In this document: positions 16,777-26,256 of the stretch, piece after piece
Layout of the letters: every line of letters begins with the position of its first letter
How positions within the stretch are numbered: position 1 is the stretch's first letter
Assembly: GCA_963767635.1 (NCBI GenBank)
Contig: CAVYEM010000003.1
Span: 310,001 to 374,000 of the forward strand
Reading direction: 5' to 3'
Length of the DNA stretch: 64,000 bases
Origin: CAVYEM01 sp963767635
GTDB taxonomy: Bacteria > Vulcanimicrobiota > Vulcanimicrobiia > Vulcanimicrobiales > Vulcanimicrobiaceae
Made by a program: the position numbers and the translations under genes
The notes under the pieces: model-generated
Seen by the model: the letters and a program-made list of their open reading frames with translations, nothing else
What the model was told of the DNA's origin: nothing
Databases searched by the model: none

Positions 16777-19010
16777 CGGTGTACGGCATGCGCGAGTATG
16801 TCGTTCAACACGCGCGGGTCGACTCGGTCCGGATACCGAAAATCTAGCCTGGCGCTGATCGCGGATCCGTATGCGGTACGCGCATTGACCGCGTGCACGT
16901 CGATCTCCGGCTTGAGGGCGGTGAACGGCCGCGCGTTCGCCGGCTGCGCGGAGAATGCGTCGTAGAGCGGCCGCGCCGCAGCGTCGTAGGTGGAAAGCGG
17001 CTGCATCCCGAGGATCAGTTCGATCGTGTGCACGAACGACGCCGTCGAATAGTGCGCGTGCTGCACGCCGGCGCGCGCGTACGGGCTTGCGACGTAAAAT
17101 GTGGAGCGCTGATCGCTGACGTGATCCGGACCGTTTTGCGCATCGTCTTCGAGGATGAAGATCGCGGTGGAACTCCAGTACGGGGACCGGGAAACGGCTT
17201 GTACGAGCCGCCCGACGGCCCAGTCGTTCGTCGCCACGTACGCTTGCGGCGTGAGCATTCCCGGGCTCGTTCCGGCGGTGTGATCGTTGGGCAGATAGAC
17301 GATTTCGAGCTGCGGCAGCGAGCGGAAAGCGACGAAGGCGTTGAACTCCCGCGTCCATTCTGCCAGACGCGTGTCGTCACTCGTGTGCAGATCCCAGCCG
17401 ACGTATCGCGGATCGAAATGCCCGCTCAGGCCGGGAAAAGTGTTGATGCCTATTTTCAAGCGCGAACTGAAATCGATGTCCTCGCCGTAGTCGCGGTAGC
17501 TCACGCGCGCGCGTTTAGCGGCATCCCACAAATAGCCGCCGTGCGGAACGTCCGGCGCGCCGCCCGCTTGGAAATCGTACAAGTCTCGCCGGCCGCCGTA
17601 ATTCGGCGGCCAAAACCGTTCGACGTAGTCGTTCGCAAAGGCGGCGTCCGTCCAATTGTGGCCGTCCGCGCTCACCTGCGCGTTCACGTAGGAGTTGTCG
17701 AAGACTCCGAAGCGTGCGGCGAGCGCGTGCTGATTGGGCGTAACCCTTTGCCCGAACATCGCCAGCTTCGCGTCGCCGTCGGCTTGCGCGATATCGCCCA
17801 GAACCTGGTCGTACGACCGGTTTTCTTTGATGACGTAAATCACATGCGCGATCGGTCCGTGCGCGCGCAGGACCGTGCTGCTCGCGGGCGCCGGCGTCCA
17901 CTGTGGTTCGGCATTATCCAGGACGCGCTCCGTCGAACTCGCCGCGGCTTCGTATGCCTGCGCCGGAATGACGCGCAGCGAACCGCGCGTCATCACGCCC
18001 ACGTATCCCGGCGAGCGGCGATCGAAGGGATCGAACTGCGGATTCGGCGGCGCGGATTCGCCTTTGCCGTTCACCACGTACAGGGTTCCGTCGTTGCCTA
18101 GCACGATGCCCGTGGGATACCAGCCGGTGGGAATGCGCTCCACCACGCGATCGTTCCGCACCAACGCCACGGCGTTTTCGGCGCCCAGGGAAACGAACAG
18201 GTCCGTGCCGCGTACGCACAACGCGTTGGGAGAGGCGCCAAAATTATGCAGCCGTGCCGTGCGCAAAGCAACCGGAATCTGCGCAAGCAGCGCGTTGGTG
18301 CGCGTATCGATGACGCCAACGCTGTCGTCGTCGCTCTGCGCCACGTACAGCCGCGATCCGTCCTGCGAGAGCGCCAGCGCAGCCGGGTGCAGCAGCGTGG
18401 GCACCGAGGCGAAGATGCGCTCCGATGCCACGTCGATTGCCAGCACGCGGCTAGGCCGGCGCACCGCCACGTAGAGCACTCGCCCGTCGCGCGAGAGCGC
18501 CAGATCGGACGGGTGCTCCCCTACCAGAACCGAGTGCCCACCGATGCTCACGGAACCGCCGCCGTCGTTCGCCGTTGCGAAGGTTCCGTCGGCGAGTCGC
18601 ACGACGGCCGCCGGCCACGTGCCATGGCCGCTGGGAATGCGACGCAGCGTTCCGTCTGCGGCGTTCACGACGAGCACCGCATCGGCATTGGCTCCCGCGA
18701 CGGCGATATGCGTCGCATCGAGCCAGACCGGTTTGCCGAAGGCTCCCGGAAGCGCGATATCGCGCGAGTGCAGCGAGCGTATCTGAACCAAGCGCAGTCC
18801 GGCCGGCGCGACGCCCGACTCCACGACGGCCAGCGTCGAACCGTCCGGCGAGAGCGCCAAGCCTTGCGGCATCGTTCCAATGTCGAGCATTCGGTTCGGC
18901 GGCGGCGCGAGGCGCCAGCCCGACGGAAGCATGATTTGCCCGCTCGCGGCTGCGAGCGCGCCGGCGCACGAAACTGCGAGCAGCAGCGCAATGGCCAAAG
19001 TCCGCATCAT
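16773..19010 (-). CDS. Secreted beta-propeller phosphoesterase
   Basis: About 745 residues. A signal peptide (ALLLAVSCAGALAAASG) is followed by a seven-bladed-type propeller with repeated LALSPDGSTLAV or LALSRDGRVLYVA strands (about residues 35-350), then a phosphoesterase domain of the PF04185 type: VIYVIKENRSYDQVLGD, DNSYVNAQVSADGHNW, YLPNDHT and EDDAQNGPDH. Members hydrolyse phosphate esters, including phospholipids, outside the cell. Two adjacent ATGs (19010 and 19007) follow a GAGAAGG site; the second has better spacing. It leads a coupled operon with the Ftr1-like and small membrane proteins. Confidence 0.85.
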   Translation of the reverse strand: MMRTLAIALLLAVSCAGALAAASGQIMLPSGWRLAPPPNRMLDIGTMPQGLALSPDGSTLAVVESGVAPAGLRLVQIRSLHSRDIALPGAFGKPVWLDATHIAVAGANADAVLVVNAADGTLRRIPSGHGTWPAAVVRLADGTFATANDGGGSVSIGGHSVLVGEHPSDLALSRDGRVLYVAVRRPSRVLAIDVASERIFASVPTLLHPAALALSQDGSRLYVAQSDDDSVGVIDTRTNALLAQIPVALRTARLHNFGASPNALCVRGTDLFVSLGAENAVALVRNDRVVERIPTGWYPTGIVLGNDGTLYVVNGKGESAPPNPQFDPFDRRSPGYVGVMTRGSLRVIPAQAYEAAASSTERVLDNAEPQWTPAPASSTVLRAHGPIAHVIYVIKENRSYDQVLGDIAQADGDAKLAMFGQRVTPNQHALAARFGVFDNSYVNAQVSADGHNWTDAAFANDYVERFWPPNYGGRRDLYDFQAGGAPDVPHGGYLWDAAKRARVSYRDYGEDIDFSSRLKIGINTFPGLSGHFDPRYVGWDLHTSDDTRLAEWTREFNAFVAFRSLPQLEIVYLPNDHTAGTSPGMLTPQAYVATNDWAVGRLVQAVSRSPYWSSTAIFILEDDAQNGPDHVSDQRSTFYVASPYARAGVQHAHYSTASFVHTIELILGMQPLSTYDAAARPLYDAFSAQPANARPFTALKPEIDVHAVNARTAYGSAISARLDFRYPDRVDPRVLNDILAHAVHR

Positions 19011-19138
19011 GCCTTCTCGTTTCTCATGGGAGCGCGGCGCCCCCGCCGTTCGACCGCTGCATTTGCGCATCGCAAAGAGCTGCGGGGCCTTTTTGGGAAT
19101 AGAAAGCGGGCGAGCGCGCTACAGGAGTTCAAAACATC

Positions 19139-20086
19139 GTGGAATTGGGATCGATTACCGTTTATGCCGGCGGCCGCTTTTGCTCGTACGAGGACGCAAA
19201 AGTCGGTTTGCTTACGCACGGATTGCAGTACGGAACGGGATGTTTCGAGGGGATCCGCGGGTACTGGGTGCCCGAAGATCGGGAATTGTATCTCGTGCAA
19301 CTGCGCGAGCACTACGAACGGTTGGCGATTTCCGCGAAGATCTTGTTGATGGCGCTGCCGCATCGGACGGAAGAGCTGATAGAGATCACGGCGGAGCTGG
19401 CAGCGCGCAATCGCTTCGAAACCGACATTTACGTTCGGCCGTGCATTTTCAAATGTGCGGAGGACGTGGGCGTGCGCCTGCACAACGTGCCCGACGCCTT
19501 CGCGATTATTCCGATTCCATTCACGCGCTATTTGGACGGCGCGGGAGGCTTGCGCGCAGGCGTAAGCACGTGGCGGCGCGCCGACGATTCGGCCGCACCA
19601 CCACGCGCGAAGATCACGGGCCTCTACGTGAACAGCGCGCTGGCAAAAAGCGAGGCGATCGCCAACGGATTCGACGAGGCGATCATGCTCTCGCACGACG
19701 GACACATCGCCGAAGGTTCCGCGGAAAATATATTCTTGGTGAAGGACGGGGTACTCTACACGCCCGATCCGTCACAAAACATCCTGGAAGGCTGCACGCG
19801 GCGCTCCATCATCGAAATCGCGCAATGCGAGTTCGGATTGGAAGTGATCGAGCGTTCCATCGATCGCAGCGAATTGTACGGCGCTGACGAAGTGTTTTTT
19901 ACCGGAACCGCGGCGGGCGTTTTACACGTGGCCTCAGTCGACCGGCGGATCGTCGGCGACGGCTCCATCGGCCCGATAACCAAACGGCTGGGCGACTTCT
20001 ACGAGCGCATCGTCCGCGGCAAGGAGCGCAAATACGATCGCTGGCTCACGCCCACGGTGGCGCGGCGCAGCGTAGCGGCCGGATAG
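19139..20086 (+). CDS. ilvE: Branched-chain amino acid aminotransferase
   Basis: 315 residues of fold-type IV PLP enzymes. It catalyses the last step of Val, Leu and Ile synthesis. Visible are LQYGTGCFEGIRGY, the PLP lysine in RAKITGLYVNSALAKSEA, ISEG-like IAEGSAENIFLVKDG, and FFTGTAAGVLHVASVD. Start is GTG 19139, with CAGGAG about 12 bases upstream; the fit of VELGSITVYAGG to family N-termini supports it. Confidence 0.93.
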   Translation: MELGSITVYAGGRFCSYEDAKVGLLTHGLQYGTGCFEGIRGYWVPEDRELYLVQLREHYERLAISAKILLMALPHRTEELIEITAELAARNRFETDIYVRPCIFKCAEDVGVRLHNVPDAFAIIPIPFTRYLDGAGGLRAGVSTWRRADDSAAPPRAKITGLYVNSALAKSEAIANGFDEAIMLSHDGHIAEGSAENIFLVKDGVLYTPDPSQNILEGCTRRSIIEIAQCEFGLEVIERSIDRSELYGADEVFFTGTAAGVLHVASVDRRIVGDGSIGPITKRLGDFYERIVRGKERKYDRWLTPTVARRSVAAG

Positions 20087-20094
20087 CGCTCGCG

Positions 20095-21096
20095 CTACGG
20101 CGGCGAGGGACTGGGGGCCGGCGTAGCCCACATGGGTACGTCGGTGTCGGTGTCGGTGTCGGTGTTGGTATCGGCGTCGTCGGATGGCGGTACGGGCGCA
20201 GCGGTTTGCTGCGCGTTGGCGACGCGCCACTTTGCCAGCTGCTCGAACTGCGAGTACGCCACGCGTGAAATGCTGCGAATGAACTGACGGCCGGCGGGCA
20301 GAGAGTGCAGGTCCGTCGTGAGCACGGCGATTACGTACGGCGAATCGGCGTAGACGATTCCGACGTCGTTGAGCGTATCGTCGAAAGAGCCGGTCTTGTG
20401 CGCGATTGGAATTTGTGGAAGCGGCTCGGGCAGCAGCGTGTTGATCTCTTGTTGCTCGAGGATCGCGATCATTTGCTTGGACGACCACTCGTCGATGAGC
20501 CGGTTTTTGGCCATGTCGGTGAGCAGCCCCACCATGTCGGACGGCGTCGTGCGCAGCGACGTGCGAACGCTCCATTCCGCCGTGCGGATGTAGTCCGCCA
20601 GGTGCGTGTGGTGCAAGCCCAGGTCCGCCATCGTCGCGTTGATGTGGCTGCGTCCGACCAGCCGGATGAGCATGTTGGCCGCGGTATTGTCGCTCACGGT
20701 GATCATCTGCGTGATCAGCGTCGAAACTGGGAAGGTCGATCCGACCGGAGATTGCGCAATGTCGCCCGATCCCCAGTCGCGATCCCCCGCCAGCAGTTCC
20801 ACGCGGCGATTCAAATCGAACGTGCCGGCAGCCATCTGACGAAAGACTTCGACCATGATCGGAATCTTGATGGTCGAGGCCGCGGGCATGACCTCGTTGA
20901 CGTTATAGCCTGAGGTGTAGCCGCTATCGAGGTCTTTGACCGCGAATGCGGCGCGTCCGGGCGCGCGTTCTCCGACCACGGCCAGGCTGGCGCGCAGTTG
21001 CACCAGCGGCGCGGGCAGCGTAACTTGCGCGCTCGCGGGCGCGGTCAACGACGCAAGAAGCGCCGAGAGTGCCAGTGCAGCAGCGGTTTGGCGCAT
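20095..21096 (-). CDS. Exported class A beta-lactamase-fold serine hydrolase
   Basis: 333 residues with a signal peptide (ASLTAPASA, cleavage near 23). It has the three penicillin-recognising motifs in order: STIK at 74-77, SDN at 135-137 and KTG at 234-236. The omega loop lacks the usual E-x2-LN deacylation motif; the region reads ADYIRTAEWSVRTS. It may therefore be a DD-peptidase-like or other serine hydrolase and not an efficient beta-lactamase. The C-terminus is a low-complexity Pro/Ala tail with an Asp-Thr repeat, unlike secreted lactamases, which end soon after the fold. Confidence 0.82.
   Translation of the reverse strand: MRQTAAALALSALLASLTAPASAQVTLPAPLVQLRASLAVVGERAPGRAAFAVKDLDSGYTSGYNVNEVMPAASTIKIPIMVEVFRQMAAGTFDLNRRVELLAGDRDWGSGDIAQSPVGSTFPVSTLITQMITVSDNTAANMLIRLVGRSHINATMADLGLHHTHLADYIRTAEWSVRTSLRTTPSDMVGLLTDMAKNRLIDEWSSKQMIAILEQQEINTLLPEPLPQIPIAHKTGSFDDTLNDVGIVYADSPYVIAVLTTDLHSLPAGRQFIRSISRVAYSQFEQLAKWRVANAQQTAAPVPPSDDADTNTDTDTDTDVPMWATPAPSPSPP
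20141..20176 (+). repeat. Hexanucleotide tandem repeat in coding sequence
   Basis: Four perfect TCGGTG units followed by two one- or two-base variants. On the minus strand they encode an alternating Asp-Thr run in the C-terminal tail of the serine hydrolase. Units of six keep the frame, so copy-number change would only lengthen or shorten the tail. Confidence 0.85.
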
Positions 21097-21150
21097 ATGT
21101 CTATTGTCGGCAGTTTCTTAGGGACGTTTATCAGTCCTTGTCGCCTGCGT

Positions 21151-21642
21151 TTACGGTGCGTCGTCGATGGGGTTTTGGCTTTCCGTTGAGTATTCCCACC
21201 GGCCGATTTCAGCGTACTGACGGATGTCGTCGGCAACTTGAGGATCGTCATAGTTTTGCTCCGCGGCTTCGATAATCGCACAAAGAGCCTTATCGTCGAG
21301 ACGCCCAGGCATCCGGCTCAAATCGCCCTGATCCGTGGTTCGTGCCGAATCGATTTTCCTCATTACGAGGTACGGAAGCGGCAGGATTCTCGCGCCGTTT
21401 TGGTCGCGGGCGATGGGTGCATCGAACGCAGCGGCCGCCCAGCGTTGCGAACTCGCGATGAGGTCCGGCTGATCCCCCGTCTGTCCGTGGTGCCACGCGC
21501 CTCCGTGCAGCCCGAGCTTAGCGTTCGGAAAGACCAAACGGCGGCTTTTCGCCCAACCGTTTGCCGTAAGGGCGGCTTCGGCATCGGAAAAGCGCTCATG
21601 GAGCACGAGGAAAGCCGTGTCCTTCGTATGGCGGGGCGGCAT
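21151..21642 (-). CDS. Hypothetical protein, nucleotidyltransferase-like in part
   Basis: 163 residues. The stretch LPLPYLVMRKIDSARTTDQG followed by DLSRMPGRL resembles the C-terminal part of AbiEii-like or minimal nucleotidyltransferases, where a Lys and Asp follow a hydrophobic helix. No metal-binding Asp pair (G-S-x-A-R-G-x2-x-S-D) is visible in the N-terminal half. It might be the remnant of a longer gene. Nothing around it indicates a role; the 221 bp upstream contain no gene I can support. Confidence 0.4.
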   Translation of the reverse strand: MPPRHTKDTAFLVLHERFSDAEAALTANGWAKSRRLVFPNAKLGLHGGAWHHGQTGDQPDLIASSQRWAAAAFDAPIARDQNGARILPLPYLVMRKIDSARTTDQGDLSRMPGRLDDKALCAIIEAAEQNYDDPQVADDIRQYAEIGRWEYSTESQNPIDDAP

Positions 21643-21863
21643 GTAGGCGTTGGCCGGGTGCCTGCCATGAGCTTATCCAAATCGCTCCCGCTTCCGCGTG
21701 TTCGCAAGCGTCCAGCCCGTTCAAGGAAAAAGGCGCGTCGATTCGCTGCTACCGAAAAGTCCCTGTGCGCAACGCGCCCGGAGTCGGTTTGACCCGCCAT
21801 AGCTTTCGCACGTTTTGTCGCAATCGGTTCTGACGCCCACCTGCCAGCGCACAGCATCGACAG

Positions 21864-22736
21864 TTAATACGGGATTCCGTCTGCCGCCGGCGCGCGCACT
21901 TTGCCCACCAGACCGGCAATCGCAAAGAGCGCGGCGACGTATGGAATGGCCTGCATCGCATCGCTTGGAAGCCAGCCGATGCGGCCCTGTAAAACGTACT
22001 GCAGGGCTTCAAAGAAACCGAAGAAGATCGCAGCGCCCGTGGCGCCCCACGGCGTCCAGCGACCGAAGATCACGGCGGCAAGCGCGATGAATCCGCGACC
22101 CGCAGTCATTCCGTCGGAGTACAGGTTCACTTCTCCGATCGACAAGAACGCGCCGCCCAGACCCGCGAGCGCGCCCCCGATGATCACCGCGTGCAAACGC
22201 AAACGCAGCGGATGAAGCGATGCGTCGCCGACCGCGCGTGGATTCTCGCCGCACGCGCGCACGCGCAGGCCCCACGGCGTATAGTACAGCAGCGCGTGCA
22301 GCGCGAGCGCGCTCAGAAACGCTATCAGCACCAAGAACCAGAACCCGTTTCCGAGCGCGTTGACCTGAGGACTTGCGCCCGGCTGATTGTAAATCAGCAT
22401 CAGCGCGTACGCCGCTCCACCTGCGGCAACCAGATTGATGCCCGTTCCGGCCACGATTTGATCGACTTTGAAAATCGTCGCGGCTGCACCCAACACGAAG
22501 CCGAAGAACGCCCCTGCCGTAATGCCCGAGAGCAAACCGGCGATGGGACTACCCGTGAGTCCCGAGAAAACGACCGCGGTAAAGGCACCTGCAATCATCA
22601 TGCCTTCCAACCCGATGTTCACGACGCCCGAACGCTCCGAGATGACGCCGCCCAATGCCGCGAAAATGATCGGCGTCGATTTGACCAGCGTGAGCACTGC
22701 AAGCGCGGCGATCAGCGCGCCGCCTGCGGAATTCAT
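21864..22736 (-). CDS. ABC transporter permease, nucleoside/BMP type (NupQ-like)
   Basis: 290 residues of the BPD_transp_2 family, eight or nine helices. Motifs typical of the second permease of purine nucleoside importers are ISERSGVVNIGLEGMMIAGA near the N-terminus and GLRVRACGENPRAVGDA, the cytoplasmic loop contacting the ATPase. Its ATG overlaps the stop of the first permease by four bases. The four-gene set (binding lipoprotein, ATPase, two permeases) reads on the minus strand from 26181 to 21864. Confidence 0.9.
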   Translation of the reverse strand: MNSAGGALIAALAVLTLVKSTPIIFAALGGVISERSGVVNIGLEGMMIAGAFTAVVFSGLTGSPIAGLLSGITAGAFFGFVLGAAATIFKVDQIVAGTGINLVAAGGAAYALMLIYNQPGASPQVNALGNGFWFLVLIAFLSALALHALLYYTPWGLRVRACGENPRAVGDASLHPLRLRLHAVIIGGALAGLGGAFLSIGEVNLYSDGMTAGRGFIALAAVIFGRWTPWGATGAAIFFGFFEALQYVLQGRIGWLPSDAMQAIPYVAALFAIAGLVGKVRAPAADGIPY

Positions 22737-23758
22737 ATCGGCGCGCCCTGCGCTCGCGTCGCGACATAGCGACGCGCCGCAAGCACGATAATGATGAGGC
22801 CTTCGATGACGTGAATCGCGTCCTTCGGAACGTCAGCCAACGCTTGCATCGCCAAACCGCCCGCCTCCAAAATGCCGAATCCAAAGGCCGCTACGCATAC
22901 CCACAGCGGATCGAGATCGCCGACCAGCGCGACGGCGATCGCGGTGTAGCCATACCCCGGAGAGAGCTGTGTGTTGAAGCGGTGCAGTACGCCGGTCACC
23001 AGCGCCGCGCCGCCCAGGCCCGCAATGGCGCCCGAAAGCGCGAGCGCGAGCCACGTCATGCGCGGCATGTTGACGCCGCCGCGTCTGGCGGCTTCGGGCG
23101 CCTCACCCGCAGCGCGTAAATCGTAACCGAAGACGGTTCGCGCGAACACCCAGCGCAGCACCACGGCAGCGGCGATCGCAACGAGCAGCGCGATCGAAAG
23201 ACGCGTGCCGGGAATGAGCGGCGGGAGCCACGACGTCATCGGAAGCGGCGCCGTTTCGGCGCCCGTTGCTTGCGGGCTTTTGAGCGGACCGGACACCAGA
23301 TAGCCGGCGAGCGAGAGCGCGATGAAGTTCAGCATCAGCGTCGAGATGATTTCGCTGGCATGGAATCGCGCGCGCAGCCATCCGGCGATTCCGCCCCAAA
23401 AACCACCCGCCACGAACCCGGCGAGCAGCAGCACGAATGCGGCCAGCCATGTCGGTGCGAGAAGGTGCGCGCCGACCGCGCCGGCGGCCAGGCCCCCGAT
23501 CACGAGTTGCCCTTCAGCGCCGATATTGAACAAGCCGGCGCGAAACGCCAGCGAGATGCCCAGCGCGGGAAAGAGCAGCGCCGTGGTTTGCACGAGCGTT
23601 TCCGCGATCTGCGCACGGCCCCCGAGTGCGCCCACGAAAAGCGCCGAAAATCCGTCGGCGGGACTGACCCCCGCGACGAGCATCGCGCAAGCCGCCAAGA
23701 AAAACGCGAACAGAATCGCGCCCAGCGGTCCGCCGGCCACGCGAATCGCGGCGGTCAC
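22733..23758 (-). CDS. ABC transporter permease, nucleoside/BMP type (NupP-like)
   Basis: 341 residues with about ten helices. Conserved features are RAGLFNIGAEGQLVIGGLAAG, HASEIISTLMLNFIAL, the coupling loop GYDLRAAGEAPEAARRGGVN, and GYGYTAIAVALVG. It forms the transmembrane channel with the NupQ-like subunit for uptake of a nucleoside or similar solute. Start at 23758 overlaps the ATPase stop (ATGA). Confidence 0.9.
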   Translation of the reverse strand: MTAAIRVAGGPLGAILFAFFLAACAMLVAGVSPADGFSALFVGALGGRAQIAETLVQTTALLFPALGISLAFRAGLFNIGAEGQLVIGGLAAGAVGAHLLAPTWLAAFVLLLAGFVAGGFWGGIAGWLRARFHASEIISTLMLNFIALSLAGYLVSGPLKSPQATGAETAPLPMTSWLPPLIPGTRLSIALLVAIAAAVVLRWVFARTVFGYDLRAAGEAPEAARRGGVNMPRMTWLALALSGAIAGLGGAALVTGVLHRFNTQLSPGYGYTAIAVALVGDLDPLWVCVAAFGFGILEAGGLAMQALADVPKDAIHVIEGLIIIVLAARRYVATRAQGAPI

Positions 23759-25107
23759 GCGCTTCCCGCCATCAGCTCGCCGATGCGGCCGCGATCGAAC
23801 GCCGGCCCCTGGAACGATCCCGCGATCGATCCGCGATATACGACGAGCACGCGATCGGCGAGCGCAAAAATCTCGTCGAGTTCGAACGATATCAGCAGCA
23901 CGCCTGCGCCGGCGTTGCGCGCTTCGATCAAGCGCGATTGCACCAGCGCGGCCGCTCCCACGTCGATGCCGCGCGTCGGTTGGTATGCCAGTACGAACCG
24001 CGGATCGTCGAGCAGCGCGCGTCCGACGACGAGTTTTTGCTGATTGCCGCCCGAAAGCGTTCGCGCCGGAGCTTCAAGTGAAGCTGCCCGCACGTCCAAG
24101 CGCTCCACGATCGCCTGCGCATCCGCGCGCGCCGCGACACGATCGAGCACGATGCCGCGTCGGCTCTCGCGCCGATGCTGGCGTCCCAGGACGGCGTTCT
24201 CCACCACGGACCAATTCAGGATCAGCGCTTCGCGTTGGCGATCTTGCGGGACGATGCCGATGGGACGCGGGACGTCGATGACGCCGTCGTAGGTAATCGC
24301 GCCGGCGATTGCGTCGGCGAGCGTGGTTTGTCCGTTACCTTCCACGCCGGCTATTCCGACGATTTCGCCGGTTCGCACCTCGAAGCTCATACCGCGTAGG
24401 GCGGGGGCGCCCGACGCCGCGCGCAGATCTTCGATGCGCAGGCACGGCCGGCTGGACGTTACGCGGCGCTCCGCAACGTGCGGCAGCGATCCGCCCACCA
24501 TCGCGCGCGCGATTTCGTCCACGCTGGTGTTCGCCGTTTCGAAATGCGCGACGATGCGTCCGCTGCGCATGACGCTCACGCTTGCGCTGTAGGCGATGAC
24601 TTCCTGGAGTTTGTGCGTGACGATCAGCACGGCGGTGCCGCGGCGCGCGAGAAGTTCGATCGTGGCGAAGAAGCCTGCAATTTCCGCGGGAGCCAGCGCG
24701 GCAGTCGGTTCGTCCAACAAGAGAACGGCGGGATCGCGCTCCAGTTCCCGAAGGAGCTCGACACGCTGCTGCACGCCGATCGGCAGCTCGTCGACCAGCG
24801 CGTCGGGATCGATCTCCAGACCGTTGCCCCGCGCCAGATCGCGTACGCGCGCGCGCGCGGCGGCGACATCGAGCAGCCAGCCTTTGCGCGGCTCGCGCCC
24901 CAGCAGCACGTTTTGCCATACCGTAAGCCGTCCGACCAGTTCGAAATGCTGGTGAACCAGACCCACGGTTCCGACTGCCGCAACGCTGCCGGCATCCGCG
25001 CGCACGGCGCCGAACGCGATGTTGGCCAGCGTGGATTTTCCCGCGCCGTTCTCACCGACCAACGCGTGAATTTCGCCGGCGCGCACCACAAGATCGACGC
25101 CGTCCAC
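23755..25107 (-). CDS. ABC transporter ATP-binding protein (NupO-like), start unclear
   Basis: Two ABC modules in one chain. The first has Walker A GENGAGKST and Walker B VLLLDEPTAAL. The second has a relaxed P-loop (GVEGNGQTT), signature LSGGNQQK and RGID, as in sugar and nucleoside importers with paired cassettes. GTG 25107 is the first usual start, yet the frame upstream to about 25142 encodes the conserved N-terminal strand (LELRGIRKAYPGVLAV) without any ATG, GTG or TTG. Either an unusual start such as CTG near 25166 is used, or an indel removed the true start. It follows the BMP lipoprotein gene. Confidence 0.88.
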   Translation of the reverse strand: MDGVDLVVRAGEIHALVGENGAGKSTLANIAFGAVRADAGSVAAVGTVGLVHQHFELVGRLTVWQNVLLGREPRKGWLLDVAAARARVRDLARGNGLEIDPDALVDELPIGVQQRVELLRELERDPAVLLLDEPTAALAPAEIAGFFATIELLARRGTAVLIVTHKLQEVIAYSASVSVMRSGRIVAHFETANTSVDEIARAMVGGSLPHVAERRVTSSRPCLRIEDLRAASGAPALRGMSFEVRTGEIVGIAGVEGNGQTTLADAIAGAITYDGVIDVPRPIGIVPQDRQREALILNWSVVENAVLGRQHRRESRRGIVLDRVAARADAQAIVERLDVRAASLEAPARTLSGGNQQKLVVGRALLDDPRFVLAYQPTRGIDVGAAALVQSRLIEARNAGAGVLLISFELDEIFALADRVLVVYRGSIAGSFQGPAFDRGRIGELMAGSA

Positions 25108-25148
25108 GGCGAGGACGCCGGGATAGGCCTTGCGGATGCCGCGCAGTT

Positions 25149-26181
25149 CTAAAGCGTTACCGGTTTCCAGTTGGCCAAGGCCTCGCGAGTGTTCGGTACG
25201 GTAATGCGTCCGTCGACGATTGCGCCCTTGAGCTGCTGCAAGCGCGCGATCTCCTGCGGCGTGACGACGTCTTTGGTGTAAGCGAAATCGGTGAGCGAGA
25301 TGCCGTGGTCCCGCAAGCCCAGCACGACGTGTCCGGTGAGCGGTTTACGGTTGCGCATATCGCGCGCTACGCGAAACACCGCAACGTCGACGTGCTTGAC
25401 CATCGAAGTCAGAACCTTTCCGGGCGCGAGCGCGTCTTGATCGTTGTCCACGCCGATGATGTAATTACCTTGCGGCCGCGCTTTCGCTGCATCGATCGCG
25501 CCCAGGCCGACTTTGCCGGCTGCGGTGTAAATGATGTCCGCGCCGCCGTTGAAAAGCAGATTGGCCAGTTCCTTGCCGGCCGCGACGTCGTCGAACGAAC
25601 CGGCGTACTTGACGTCGACTCGCACCGACGGATCGATCTCCCGGGCGCCTGCAACGTAACCGGCTTCGAATTTTCTGATGAGCGGGATGTCCTGTCCGCC
25701 GATGAATGCCAGATGGTGCGTGCGCGTGACCATCGCGGCCAGCGCTCCGGCCAGAAACGAGCCGTCTTCTTCTTTGAACGTGACGGAGACCACGTTGTCG
25801 GCGGGAACGACGGCATCGATGATGGCGTAGTGCTGATCCGGGAATTGGTGCGCGACCTGCGTGAGATCATCGCTCATCAAAAACCCGATGGCGTAAATCA
25901 TGTCGAAGCGCGCTTCGCTGAGCACCGTGAGGTTTGGCTGATAGTCGGCGGCGGACTTGGATTGCAGAACTTTGATGTACGCGCGCAGCTCGTCGCGCGA
26001 ACGCAGCAAGCCTCGATATGCGGAGTCGTTGAACGACTTATCGCCCAGACCCCCCACGTCCGTGACCATTCCTAACGTGAGCCTGCCCCGGCCGCGGCCG
26101 CGGATGTGGGCGCACGCATGCGCTCAGCGCTACCACGAACGGAGCTGCCGCAAACAGCATCAGCGCCGTTCTACGCACCAT
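25149..26181 (-). CDS. BMP-family substrate-binding lipoprotein, frameshifted
   Basis: Basic-membrane-protein family (PnrA-like) solute-binding protein for the adjacent importer. The mature domain starts LTLGMVTDVGGLGDKSFND, then AIGFLMSDDLTQVA, ADNVVSVTFKEEDGSFLAG, FIGGQDIPLIRKFEAGY and KHVDVAVFRVARD. The export signal lies in another frame: ATG 26181 gives MVRRTALMLFAAAPFVVALSAC, a lipoprotein signal. The frames join in the GC-rich run at about 26075-26105, where one indel is likely. Such proteins usually bind purine nucleosides. Confidence 0.87.
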
Positions 26182-26256
26182 CGATCGATTGTACGAAAAG
26201 CCGCAAAGCGAAGCCTTGTCGGGGGAGCCTTTGAACGGCACGGCGCAGGGTAAGAC

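Noticed and set aside
17875..19887. Long opposite-strand ORFs over the phosphoesterase and ilvE genes
   Set aside because: They have Arg/Ala/His-rich composition typical of antisense frames in GC-rich DNA and no domain match.
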